Both the position numbers and the translations under genes were made by a program. Shown here one piece after another: positions 49,447 to 60,392 of a DNA stretch of 64,000 nucleotides. The notes below the pieces were generated by a model. The model made no database searches. It was given only the letters and a program-made list of their open reading frames with translations, and was not told where the DNA came from. Position 1 is the stretch's first letter. Each line of letters opens with the position of its first letter. The DNA is from Trissonchulus latispiculum (taxonomy: Eukaryota; Nematoda; Enoplea; Enoplida; Ironidae): positions 20,001 to 84,000 of the forward strand of contig JASAND010016475.1 of NCBI GenBank assembly GCA_030248195.1, in the 5' to 3' direction.

Positions 49447-51776
49447 TCTGCATCACCGTATATAGTGCGCATCAAAGCTAAAATATATTTTCTGTATATA
49501 TAAAGAAGTTGGATTTGCTACATATATATTCTTTTACATGTGTTTGGGCAAGTCATCATATTATGGAAATTGTATTTTTTGAAAACTATACATTTGTTTA
49601 AGGAACATCAAGCGGCTGTTAATGATGATGTTAATTTAAATCGAGCAGCTCAATAGAATAAACAGGTTTAAAATTATTCCTGAAATGTCGTGTTCAGTTT
49701 CTCAAGCCGATTCAATAGAGCAACAGCTTGGATTGACCGAAATTTTTCGGGTCTCAGATGTTGTAGCGACTCAAATTTCTTTCGTTCGTTCTTTTATTAA
49801 AGTTTATAAAGGTATTTGCATTTTAGGGTAATTTTTCAACCTTGACCGATTTCCCTCATTTTGCATTCTAATAGATGTTTTAACGAGCTTTTAAAATTAA
49901 GTGTTTAATCATAGGAAACCAGACAGGGTTTACTATAATGAAAATGTTGGTCAAGTTATTTAAGGTGCTGCTTAAGGTCTCACAGAAGCCAATTATCGAA
50001 GGCATGGTCATCGTCGAATTGCTATCAGTTTTGCAAAACCACGACCAAATTATTTCCAGCGATTGTGGAGAATTAAAGGGGGATAGCTTTTTGGCCCATT
50101 TTTCGACTGTCTCCAATTCGCTTTTTCCTGCTGCGCCTCAGCGCAGCAGGTCTCTTATGTTTGCTTAGTTTGGGCGCGAGCACGCATTTTATTTGTTGAA
50201 CATAAATTTTACCATAAATGAACGTACGTAATGTTTTAACATAGGAAGTACATGATTTCCGTGTGGATTTCTCTTTTGGAAGATTTCTTTCTCTAGTCCA
50301 TGCAGTTACGCATGTGTGTATTGGTTTATAGACAAATCTTGTGGAATTCAAAACCGGAATAGATCATTCCAATTTCAATGACTAGCAGAATAAGATCTTA
50401 TCAACTGACACCAGCAACTTATTGCATTAAATGACAGTGAATTGCATTAGACAAAGCAGTGAAACATTGTAAATACTTTTACCAAAATGTGGAAAGCAGG
50501 CTTTTAAAACATTAGTATCTTGAATGAATCTTGAAACATGATGTTTTGCACACGATTTTGCTGTACCTAATTAGTTATTCACTCAGCTATGAAAATATTA
50601 ACAGCGCAGCAGGTTTATATTTTTAGAAAATATTAATCAAACGTAACTGAACCTTTTGCAGAAAATATTGCTTGTTTCACATATTTTGTAGTCCCCATGG
50701 GTGCTCAAAACAAGACCAGAGTGTTAACGTAATATTGCTTCTATCGTTCAGTAGAGCCCCTCAAATGTGACCTTGACGTGTGGTAAACATAGGAAAATGA
50801 AAGGTTTAAAAGTTTTCCAAACTTGCCAAAGTTGGGCAAAGTAAGAAAATCCAGGTTTCGCATACACGTTAGTTTATTTCTCCATGACGAAGAGCGATTT
50901 CATAATAGCTTAAATAGGGTTCCCAGCTATTTGACAGAGGTGAAACCGTTGACAGTTGATATTAGGTGGTTCCAAAATTTACAGGAATTTAATAGGCATA
51001 TACATTCACAACTCAAAGTAGTTATCAAGAGAGTTGAATGATCAATTCTCTTAGGAATTTATAAATTTTATATTTCTTTCTTCACTAGCTTAAGACCTTC
51101 TTCACAGAGGTATCGACTGATATTACCGATGTCTCGCGAAGGATTTACAAAAAATCCTATTTGCAAAAAAGCCTGCAAAAAATCTGTAAAATTATACTTG
51201 CTCTACAATGCAGTAAAAAGATTTTTGAAAGGCAAACTTAGTTTTATTTCATGTGTTAAAAGAGAAGCTACATTTTGATATTAAACTGGCTCCTTAACTC
51301 CAGGTAATGGGTGAGTAAGAATGAATTTCAGGTTGAGGTCTCCAAAAGGAATCACCTAGTTAATAAACTGATTAATCCTTGTCTGAAAAAAGTTCTAGGC
51401 TACCATACCAGGTTACCATGTCTCGATATGCAAACAGAATTACCACATTAGCTTCGAAATTTCCATTTAAGCAGCGAATTTAATCCTATTTGATGAATAC
51501 AACCTAAAATTGCCTGGGTGGGTACACACAATCATAACACAATGAATATATACATCCTATTTTGGGTCACATTAGTTTCTCTACGCACTAGCAATAATTC
51601 AGTCAAGCTAATCGTCATTCCAAACAGTAACAATAAACAATAAACAAAGTGAAGATAGTATTTTGGTTTTGGAATATATAATATATAATGTATGTCATAA
51701 TGTCATATACGTATGTAGGATACATAGGATATTTTGCATATACTTATTTTGCTAACATTGCGAGAAAAGGGCCTTG
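49447..51776. other. Interior of the MULE, no gene recognised
   Basis: AT-rich, non-coding. A 10-bp perfect hairpin CCTGCTGCGC/GCGCAGCAGG with a 4-base loop lies at 50126-50149. Small frames on both strands show no domain. Confidence 0.5.
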
Positions 51777-51784
51777 CTGCATGT

Positions 51785-52562
51785 CAGAGATGGAACCGGG
51801 TCACCGGGTCACCGGGTCACCGGGTCAGTTCGGGTCACTTTTTGGACCGGGTCACCGGGTCACCGGGTCAAGAGCTTCGACCCGGTCTTGACCCGGTTTT
51901 CTGAATTTACCACAAATTTAAAATTTTTTTGGCTTACCAAGCTAAAACTTTAGCTTAAATTTTTGTTCCATGTGCAATATTAATTTGCTTTTTTTCCAAT
52001 ATTTTAGTCTTGAGCATTTTTGCTGCTTGAGGTTATTTGAATCTGTCTGCATTTGGCAGATTATTGTTTAGCTTTATCAGTTTCATGATTAATGTATGAA
52101 TCTATTTAGTACCATATGTTTTGCAGATTATTTTCACAACCAAGGTAGATGTTTGCGCAATACAAAATAATAACCAATTTTTTAAAGTTCTCAGTGTTTT
52201 CAGGCCGCACTTTTTACACTTTTCACCATTACTTGGACTGATCTCCCAAAATTTCGCAGACGGATAAATTATTGATTTTACCAACTCATTTCTGCATTAA
52301 TTTAAAAAATGTTACAGTCTTATTAAATATATACTTTTCAAAAAACCTAAAGCAAACATATGTATGTCATAGTTATTCTTTTTGGGGTGGTGATGAAACA
52401 TGAAAGCCAAAAATTTAGCCTTCCCAGGCAAAATCAAAAGTTTTTTGCAGATTTTGGAATTTTCTGGAAAACCGGGTCACCGGGTCACCGGGTCACCGGG
52501 TCAGGGCTTAACCGGGTCACAGGGTCACCGGGTCAAGCCAGAGTGACCCGGTTCCATCACTG
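51785..52562. mobile_element. hAT-like MITE with ACCGGGTC arrays
   Basis: Left CAGAGATGGAACCGGGTCAC and right GTGACCCGGTTCCATCACTG are inverted repeats with one difference. CTGCATGT at 51777-51784 and 52563-52570 is a perfect 8-bp duplication. Arrays of CACCGGGT fill both subterminal regions. It is nested in the MULE, which is nested in the LINE. Confidence 0.96.
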
Positions 52563-52774
52563 CTGCATGTACATTGCTGTACGCTGTGTTAACATTGAGC
52601 GACGCGCGCGTACATTTTCTGGAAATGCGCGTAGCTCACGTACACTTTCTCATTGCGCGACATGCACGTACATTTTGAAATTGTGCGCGTGGCTCACGTA
52701 CACTTTCTCATTGCGCGACACGCACGTACACTTTCCAAATACGCAACCCGGCCGGGTACCGCCCCCCTACAGCA

Positions 52775-55700
52775 ATGACTCTCGTCTGCTTATTGCTGCT
52801 TCTACTCATGGCCGGCGATATTCACCCTAACCCTGGACCTACTAACCCCCCGACCCGGTACCCATGTGGCAAATGCCACAACAGTGTACCCTGGAAAGCT
52901 TGGAGTATACCGTGCGACACATGTAGCTACTGGTTTCATCTGAACTGTTCTGGTCTCTCAGTCAGGGAGATAAAGCAAATTGACAAGTCAGGATCTACGT
53001 GGTCCTGTGAAGCCTGTGGTCAACAGCAATTACGGCAGCAACCTTCCTCATCTACAAGTACTGTAACCACCGTCCCCAGACCCCCCACCCTCCGCGCCAC
53101 AAATAACGCTAACCGCCCACCGCCCGCCCGACCAGCCCACTTCAGTATACTGCAGTGGAACTGCAGCAGTGCCAGGCAACGGAAAACAGAACTGGTTAAG
53201 TACTTGTCGGATTGCGTTGCCCACGGAAACCCTGTGGATGTCGTTGCTTTACAGGAAACGAGACTCCAACCTGACCACAACTTCAGTCTGTCGGGCTACT
53301 CCATCATAAGGAAGGATCGAGTCAGAGGACGAAGGAGAGGACAAGACGGGCCCCCTGTCGGAGGCGGCCTGATAACTGCTGTCCGTGACGGGGTAGCCTA
53401 CAGTGTTGAGCCTGGACCCTGGGTAGCCCGGGACGATGACGTTACGGAAGTACTGGTCTGCACAGTACAAACGGGGAACCACCAGTCTACCAAATTCCGG
53501 ATTGCCAACGTCTATCTCCCGCCAATACGTGCTGCTGCTGACGATGACAGGCAGCTGAACTTTAACCCGAACACTCTCCCCAGTGGTCCAGCCACAGTAA
53601 TTTGTGGTGACTTCAACGCTCACTCACCGTTATGGGACAATGCAATCACAACGAACAGGGTGGGTGCAGCCCTGGAAGAATGGATCGTGGACTCTAATCT
53701 GACCGCAGCCAACGATGGATCGCCAACTAGAACCGACTACCGAACCGGCAGTGCAGCGGCCCCGGACGTAACTGTCATTCACAATTCAATGACTGACAGA
53801 GTATCCTGGGCAACTAGTGATGACCTAGGATCTGACCATTTGCCCATTGCCATCAAGATCGCTACAGCTGACCACTGCCAAAATGGCCGTCCTCGCATTG
53901 CTGCCAAGCCTTCCTTCAAGAAGGCAAACTGGAAAGAGTTTGCTTCGACTGTGGACAAATACCTGGCAGATCAGGAATATTTTGGCGTCCAGACGGCCTT
54001 TGCCGCAAACAAAATTCTGGTCTCTGCAATAAATGCTGGGGCCAAAGCTCACATCCCATATGGAAGGAGACCCCAGCCGAAGCCATGGTGGTCGGAGGAA
54101 GTCGACGCTGCGGTCAGAAGAAGAAGGGAAGCCAGGAATCTGGCCCATAGATCTGAACAAGACAGGATCGAATGGATAAGGATCTCCCAGGAAACCAGCA
54201 GAATCATCAGCTCAGCGAAAACCAACTGGTGGAAAGAGCAAGCAGGTTCCCTATCTCATGCCACCAACCCTGCTAAGCTCTGGTCAACGATTAGCGCCAT
54301 TGATGGAAAGTATACCCAACCAAATGGCGCTGCCCTGGTGGTCCGGGACAAGAAGCTGTTCTCGGATAGAGCGAAGGCAAACTGCTTTGCGAAACAGTTT
54401 GCTGCTGTTAGCCGAATCAGAATCCCCAGATCAGACCGGAGGCGAGTCAGGAAAATCATGGACCAGCATAAAGTCAGCTGCAGCGATAACTGTGCCACCT
54501 GCTCCCCCTTTACTGACGCTGAAGTCGCGGCTGCAATCAACAGTGTCAGGGCGGGGCGTGCGGCGGGCGCTGATGGCGTCTATCCAGAAATGTTACACCA
54601 CCTGTCCCCAACTGGTAGACGCGCTGTCAGCCACCTCATCAACCTGAGCTGGAGGCTAAAGCAAATCCCTGCTGAATGGAAGACTGCCGTGATAATCCCG
54701 ATCTTAAAGAAAGGAAAACCTCCCAACGATCCTGCATCCTATCGCCCGATCAGCTTGACCAGCTGTTTGGCGAAAACGATGGAGCGCGCAGTCAAAAATC
54801 GACTTAGTCACCATCTGGAGAGTACCGATTCCCTAACTCCTGTACAAGCCGGATTCAGATCTAATCACTCCACAGAAGATCAGATTTTGCGCATTGTCCA
54901 GAACGTAGCAGACGGATTCCACCAACGCCCTCCGCAGAGGACCGTCATGGTTCTTGTGGACTTTGCCAGAGCATTCGATACAGTTTGGAAAACGGGCATG
55001 CTCAGAAAACATGCTAACTGCCGAGTCCCGGCCTGTCTGACGAGATGGATTGGTCAATTCCTCGCCGACAGGACAGCCAAAGTCAGAATTGGTGGAAGTG
55101 TCAGCAGAAGTGTCCAGCTGCGTGCGGGAGTCCCGCAGGGAGCTGTTCTCTCTCCTACTCTCTTCACCGTCTACATCAATGACCTAGTCAACAGGCCCCC
55201 GGAGGGCGTGCAAGTTAGCCTGTTCGCAGATGACTTGGCCGCTTGGACTAACCACAGCCGGATCAGCGAGGCCGAGAAGCTCATCAACCGGGCAATGGTC
55301 ACTATCAAGGACTGGGCGGACACGTGGAAGATGTCTGTGAACGTCGGAAAATGTGAGTCCACCATCTTCTCTACTGACCCACACGAGGCCGGGTCAACGG
55401 TGAACATCAAATACGACGACCAGGCCATCCCATTCAGTCGGAATCCAACCGTTCTTGGAATAACCTTCGGCCGACGACTCACCTTCAAGGAACACATAAC
55501 CAGACTCAAGGTCCGGCTCCAGAAACGGATCTCTACCCTGGCTGCATTGTCCGGAAAATCCTGGGGCATGCAAAAGGAGTCCTTGCGGCCAGTATATCTG
55601 GCCTACGCTAGATCCCTCATTGACTATGGCTTCGCCGCCTGGGGCCCCTCAGTGGCGCCCACAAATCTGCAGCAGTTGGAAGTTATCAACAGTAGAGCGG

Positions 55701-56365
55701 TCAGGATAATCAGTGGATGTACCCGGAGCGCACCCACTGAAGGAGTCCTCCTAGAAGCAGGCTTACTCCCACTGAACGTGGTCCGGGACCAGAAGACGGC
55801 CTGCTCCTACTTCAAGTCCAAAGCCCTGCCGGAAGAAAACCCACGGAATTCAGTTACCAACCGCACGCAGAGGAGGAGGCTGAAGTCAGTAAAATCGTGG
55901 AGAGAGGCTGCAGAAAGTCTGCCGATCACGGCAGAAATCAATCAGTACCCCATTGAAGCCCTGGCGGTCCCCACCCCGGATCCTCCATGGAGGCCAAGGA
56001 ACCAACCACTAGTCTTTGTGGAAACCGATGCAGCCAGGGGCAAGAGCCCTGACCAAATTATCCATCATTTTTCATCTCCCCCAGCGGAGCTCCCCTGGGA
56101 ACCCAACGTTATGATATGGACGGACGGCTCAGCTTCGGGCGGAACCACAGACGGCGGAGCTGGCGCGGTAATCAAATCGGACTACGGACTGACGACCTAT
56201 CTGCATAAGCCAGCTGGAAAGTTCTGCTCAAGTTACAGAGCGGAACTTGTGGCCATCGAACGAGCGCTCAGTTGGTGCACCAAGAACAAATATCTACTCC
56301 CCGTCGATTCCCGGATCCTCTTTGAGACTGATAGCCAGTCCGCCTGTCTACGCCTCAGCAACAGC
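52775..56365 (+). CDS. LINE ORF: 2A-like leader, PHD finger, endonuclease, RT, RNase H (interrupted)
   Basis: The ORF starts MTLVCLLLLLLMAGDIHPNP followed by GP, a hydrophobic leader ending in a 2A-like motif (D-I-x2-N-P-G-P) that can release the leader co-translationally between G21 and P22. A PHD-type finger (cysteines from ~30 to ~78, with H54) follows. An endonuclease begins near 122 with LQWNCSSAR, has VVALQETRL and ends with SDHLPIAI (~360). RT motifs include YRPISLTSCLAKTMER, VDFARAFDTVW, GVPQGAVLSPTLF and FADD at ~816. RNase H starts WTDGSASGG (~1115), with YRAELVAIERALSW and FETDSQS. The natural frame is lost at 56366 where a copied RT segment begins. The 5' promoter region lies on the far side of the MULE. 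Confidence 0.93.
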
Positions 56366-56688
56366 AACGGGCATGCTCAGAAAACTTGCTAACTGCCGAG
56401 TCCCGGCCTGTCTGACGAGATGGATTGGTCAATTCCTCGCCGACAGGACAGCCAAAGTCAGAATTGGTGGAAGTGTCAGCAGAAGTGTCCAGCTGCGTGC
56501 GGGAGTCCCGCAGGGAGCTGTTCTCTCTCCAACTCTCTTCATCGTCTACATCAATGACCTAGTCAACAGGCCCCCGGGGGGGGGGAAAGGGGGTGGGGGG
56601 GGGGGGCGGGAAGGGGGGGGGGGGGGGGAGAACGGCGGTCAGGGGCGGACACGTGGAAGATGTCTGTGAACGTCGGAAAATGTGAGTC
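56366..56688 (+). repeat. Misplaced partial copy of the LINE's own RT segment with a G-rich patch
   Basis: 56366-56581 repeats 54991-55206 with a few differences, and 56644-56688 repeats 55314-55359. Between them, where about 107 bases of the original should be, lie ~62 bases of nearly pure G with scattered A, T and C. The block replaces part of RNase H between FETDSQSACLRL and the VPGHAG motif. An assembly or polishing error is likely; real ectopic rearrangement is possible. Confidence 0.9.
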
Positions 56689-57230
56689 GCCTTATGTACC
56701 GGTCGCCTTCCGCTGTTCCTGGGCATGCAGGAATCTGGGGTAACGAAGAAGCGGATAAACTGGCCAAGGAGGGCAGCAAGATGCCACAGGACCAGAAACC
56801 GCTAGACCAGTCATCCATCCGTAGTCTCATCTACCGCCGAACCCGGGAAAACTGGCATAGCAGCTTGTCGCACCCCCGTGTACTCCAAGCAAACCCAACC
56901 AGACGATCAGTCTCGCTCGAATCGGAAAGGGGCCTATCCAGGCGGGATAGGGTAATCCTGGCCCAACTTCGGGCCGGCGGACACTGTCCAATACTCAAAT
57001 CCTATCTGTACAGGACAGGAGCTGTGGACAGTCCAATCTGTGACAGGTGTGGGGAAGAAAAGGAGGATGCTGTCCATCTAGTCCTGAAATGTCCCGCCCT
57101 CACCTCCCAAAGAACCCGTACCTTGGGCTGCAGGGCAAGCCTGGGATGTCTTTCGGCCAGTCCTCAGCTGGTCATCCAATTCCTGAGGGAGGCAGGGGCC
57201 ATTCCTATGGTTCCTCCAATCTATGCCTAG
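56689..57230 (+). pseudogene. LINE ORF 3' part: end of RNase H and CCHC knuckle
   Basis: The frame resumes with SAVPGHAGIWGNEEADKLAK, the last RNase H block with its catalytic histidine and aspartate, then ~90 residues, then CDRCGEEKEDAVHLVLKC, a C-x2-C-x8-H-x4-C knuckle typical of the C-terminus of RNase H-bearing LINEs. It stops before a short 3' UTR and the (GA)n tail. Continuous coding with the upstream part is broken by the block at 56366-56688. Confidence 0.88.
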
Positions 57231-57239
57231 CGATGATTC

Positions 57240-57264
57240 CTGAACAGAGAGAGAGAGAGAGAGA
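57240..57264. repeat. (GA)n LINE tail
   Basis: About ten GA dinucleotides immediately before the 3' target duplication; a short simple-repeat tail is usual for this kind of LINE. Confidence 0.85.
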
Positions 57265-57274
57265 ACTGGAACCA

Positions 57275-58220
57275 AACCCATCAGACCCGGTAGTTTAAAA
57301 TCCGAACCAGACCGGTTTCAAAATTGGAACCGGTCCCAGCATTACTTCAGTCCCTTCTGGAAGTTCCGAATTCTTCGCTGAACACTCACTCTGCTGGCAG
57401 TTGGAAAAGTAGACAACACATTTTAATTTTATAAAACAGCAGTTATCAACAAACAAAAGTAATACATACCAAAAAGCACAATTGTAAAATACAAAATTCT
57501 AACGAAACAACGACTAGACAACTGGATTTTTGTAAAAGATACATGCTCAAGACGGCAGGGGCAGAAAGTATCCGCCTCTGAAGTCACTATCATCGTAGTT
57601 AGCAGGTATAACCAGCCATCAACGTAAGAGCGGGGACACGAACCGATATTGAATACACGGATTAGAGCTGATTTCAGTCATTAATAAAACAACTGAGGAG
57701 CTACCCTTTCATGCCTCACAGGTATTATGTCGAAAACCTGTTGCAGATATTAGTTTATAATATCTGTTTGGGTTAAAAGGATATTCATGAGCCATAAAAC
57801 TTAACTATATTTTGCAGAAGTATGTAGTCATAAACATGGGAACAGAAATGCAATGTGGGGAAAGGAAAAATTGAGGGGGACCGACTCTGACGTTTATTGC
57901 AACTTGGAATCAGATGGATGGAGTTAGGCAAACCAACTATCCTCTTTATGGATATGCCTATCATTTTCATAGACTGATCTATCCAGTCCATGCTAGAAAA
58001 TGTACAGGTTCAACCAGATGTATGGCAAAGGCAAAGTACTTCGCTGTTTCGTTGTGGCACCAATTCAGATATTCCTACAATATAAAATAACGTTCTATTA
58101 GACACATCTAGGCGTTACTACTTATGTAATTCTTGTAGTCTTGTATTTTTAATCAGTTCTAGCATCTATTTTTATGGAAGAAACTTAGCAGCACCACCAA
58201 GATAACATCGTTTGTTGAAC
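57275..58220. other. AT-rich DNA, no gene recognised
   Basis: The first part contains ACCGGT/GGAACCGG phrases (57285-57340) like those just left of the LINE (49060-49075), so the LINE landed inside another motif-rich repeat. The rest shows only small frames. Confidence 0.45.
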
Positions 58221-58228
58221 ATATACAC

Positions 58229-59043
58229 CAGGGTTTTCTGAAAATCGGACCTGCGTAAATTTTGTTGCGTATTTTTGCTTTCGAGTGTCTATTTTAATTT
58301 CGACTGCGATTTAATTAATTAACAAAAACTCACTTTTCAAAGTTATAAATGCTATAAACGCACTTAAAACCAAACTGCTACATTTTGATGAGTTCTCAAA
58401 TAAGATTAAGAAAGGGTCTTGGCTTAATTTTACATCGCGTGCACATTGAATTATGGTCTAAAAATGAGTTGCAGAAGTTTTACGTTGCGTGCTCATTGAA
58501 TTATGGTCTAAAAGTATGAATTGCAGACGAAAAATAGATACGCACGGGGTCTGGAGGCCGCAGCCTCTCCTCCAAATTGAAAGAAACTTTAATTTTCCGA
58601 GAAAATTTGCTCTGAAAACTTAGAATTCTTCTTCTTAGACATATAAGAAAATAATAGTTACGTAACTGAACAGTTGGTTAGAGAAATAGAGTCAATGTTT
58701 CCTTGAACAGTTAAAAAGACTAAGCATGTTGGCTTACGCATTCCAATAGCAACAAAAACATGCATAGTAACGTGTGCTTAAGCAGAAAGTATATATGCAA
58801 CTGCAGACGTAGCGATAAATATAGAATCGAAGAGGTAAACAGGGGTCTAGGGGGGCGGCAGTCCTTCAGAAGAAGCAAGAGCCCAAACTACGGCAAATTG
58901 ACTAAAGAAATAAATTTAGGGCACTCTTGAAATTCCAACTACAGAAATTTTAGGCTGCGTACTTTGGTGCGTATTTTTGTTTTTAACTGCGTATGTTTAA
59001 GCTCGACTGCGTAAATACGCAGTAGTTTACGCAAAAAACCGTG
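58229..59043. mobile_element. hAT-like MITE with TGCGTA arrays
   Basis: Left CAGGGTTTTCTGAAAA and right, reverse complemented CACGGTTTTTTGCGTAA, form inverted ends. Flanks ATATACAC (58221-58228) and ACATACAC (59044-59051) match at 7 of 8. Words such as TGCGTATTTTTG and CGACTGCGTA are repeated inside both ends. No transposase. Confidence 0.78.
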
Positions 59044-59051
59044 ACATACAC

Positions 59052-60289
59052 GCAATCGAGTTTCCACCTGTTTTGGCCACTGTGACCGGCTACTCTACGA
59101 TGAAAACTTTTCAACATTAAACTTTTATGTCTTTCTGTACCGCTTCTTTTTTCTTTTTCCTCCTATATACAATAATTATATAACAAATTTTTCTAAAATA
59201 ATGTAGCGTAAATCCAGGGTGGGTTCGCTCCGCTTGCCCCCCTTCCGAAATGGTTTTGCTCCTCTGGAGAAATAGCAAAAGAAAAGCTGAAACAGCAGCA
59301 AAAGAATTTTTCTACTTTAAAGCGAAGCGCGGGCGTTTACATTTATCATAAACGTAGACAAATTGTACTGTCATGCTACAAGTTAGCAATAAATTAATGC
59401 ACTACTCTGGCTTTTTCCTACACGGGGGGGGTGGAGGCCCCCCAGAAATTCGTTCCCCCCAGACATGGGTGCCCCCTCAAGGATTCGGGCCTTCGCCCCC
59501 AGAACTCTAAAATGCCCGGAAAAATATGGTTTTGAGGGTGAATTTTGAAAAAATTTTCCGGCGTCGCTGGATTTTTACCCACTTTTAAGCATTTTTTAGC
59601 TACTTTAAGCGTAAATTTAATTTACAATTGTTAATTTTTTAGCTCAGCAGCGAAAAATAGCTATTTTTATGCATTTTTAAAATTTTTCTCCCCCCCCCAG
59701 AAATCCGAGCCCCCCCCCAGAAATTTTTGCCTAGGAAATAGCCAGCTACTTTTTCGAAAATGTTTCTGACGGAATTATCGACTATTTTTCAGTTGTCACT
59801 ATAAGCATACTATAGTCAGTTAACTGAACCTTTACTTGTACAATTGCTTTGTAATTTTATTATTATCTGCGTTATTCTAAACCATCCTAATTAAAGGGTT
59901 GATTTATGATCACAACGTTCTTAGAGTTTTAATGAAATTCCTACAAATTTTCGTAAATTTTTAATGTGGAAGCTTTGAAATAGACCATTTGTGCCTTACT
60001 GTTACTGCTGGATATGTCCAATTTAATAAATTCCCTGACGTTGAGCTAAACGAGAATAGACTATCTCAGCAGACATGTCTTCAGATTTAGTTCTTAAAGT
60101 TTGTGCATATGTATATATAGTATTCTATTTAGTTATAAACTCCAGCTGAAACCCTGGGAAGATCACCTGTTCTGCTAAAATTATCTTATGACAGCATATT
60201 AAAGTGCCGACATGACGTGAATCTACTTATTTTGATCAGGCCAATTCTGTGCTGTGCTTTTCTTATGTGATTAATTGGAAAGCATAGAC
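59052..60289. other. Downstream flank of the Miro gene, no further gene recognised
   Basis: Mostly AT-rich. 59205-59760 contains C- and G-runs and CCCCCCCAGAAATTC phrases resembling the ends of the MITEs at 582 and 62844, probably a decayed relative. The final 200 bases may include the 3' UTR of the minus-strand gene. Confidence 0.4.
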
Positions 60290-60392
60290 TTACTTATACA
60301 AAACAAATCCGACAACAGCTGCAGCAGCAACGCCAAGACTTAGTTTTACCCAAAGAGAAGGATCATGAAGAAAGTATACATGCTTCATATGG
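60290..60392 (-). CDS. RHOT: Miro (RHOT) last exon with C-terminal membrane anchor
   Basis: On the minus strand the exon follows an acceptor TTTTATTTTAG and reads HMKHVYFLHDPSLWVKLSLG then VAAAAVVGFVLYK and TAA. The tryptophan followed by a ~17-residue hydrophobic helix and a short basic end is the tail anchor that fixes Miro GTPases in the outer mitochondrial membrane. The first base completes a proline codon begun at the end of the previous exon (phase 2), which supports the join. Length and position match the last ~35 residues of the family. Confidence 0.88.

Larger units (their letters stand above)
49291..52744. mobile_element. Mutator-like (MULE) non-autonomous element with 156-bp TIRs
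   Basis: The left TIR (49291-49446) and the right TIR (52589-52744) are inverted and match over 156 bases with about two differences, both starting GCGTATTTGGAAAGTG. The flanks AACCCGGCC (49282-49290) and AACCCGGCC (52745-52753) are a perfect 9-bp duplication. Long TIRs and 9-bp duplications are the Mutator/MULE signature. Each TIR contains an internal near-duplicate of GTCGCGCAATGAGAAAGTG. No transposase frame is present. It is inserted in the LINE upstream of its ORF. Confidence 0.92.
49091..57261 (+). mobile_element. LINE retrotransposon, complete ends, disrupted coding region
   Basis: AGAACTGGAACCA at 49078-49090 and 57262-57274 is a 13-base target duplication. The element starts CCCGTCCAAAG and ends in a (GA)n tail. 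A Mutator-like element occupies 49291-52744, so the LINE itself is about 4.7 kb. The ORF encodes, in order, a short hydrophobic leader with a 2A-like motif, a PHD-type zinc finger, an apurinic endonuclease, reverse transcriptase, RNase H and a C-terminal CCHC knuckle. RNase H plus the C-terminal knuckle point to the I/Ingi-like group of LINEs; the clade is not settled. The RNase H domain is broken. Confidence 0.94.

Noticed and set aside
55171..55569. Minus-strand 132-codon frame within the LINE
   Set aside because: It is antisense to the RT domain and has no homology signal of its own.
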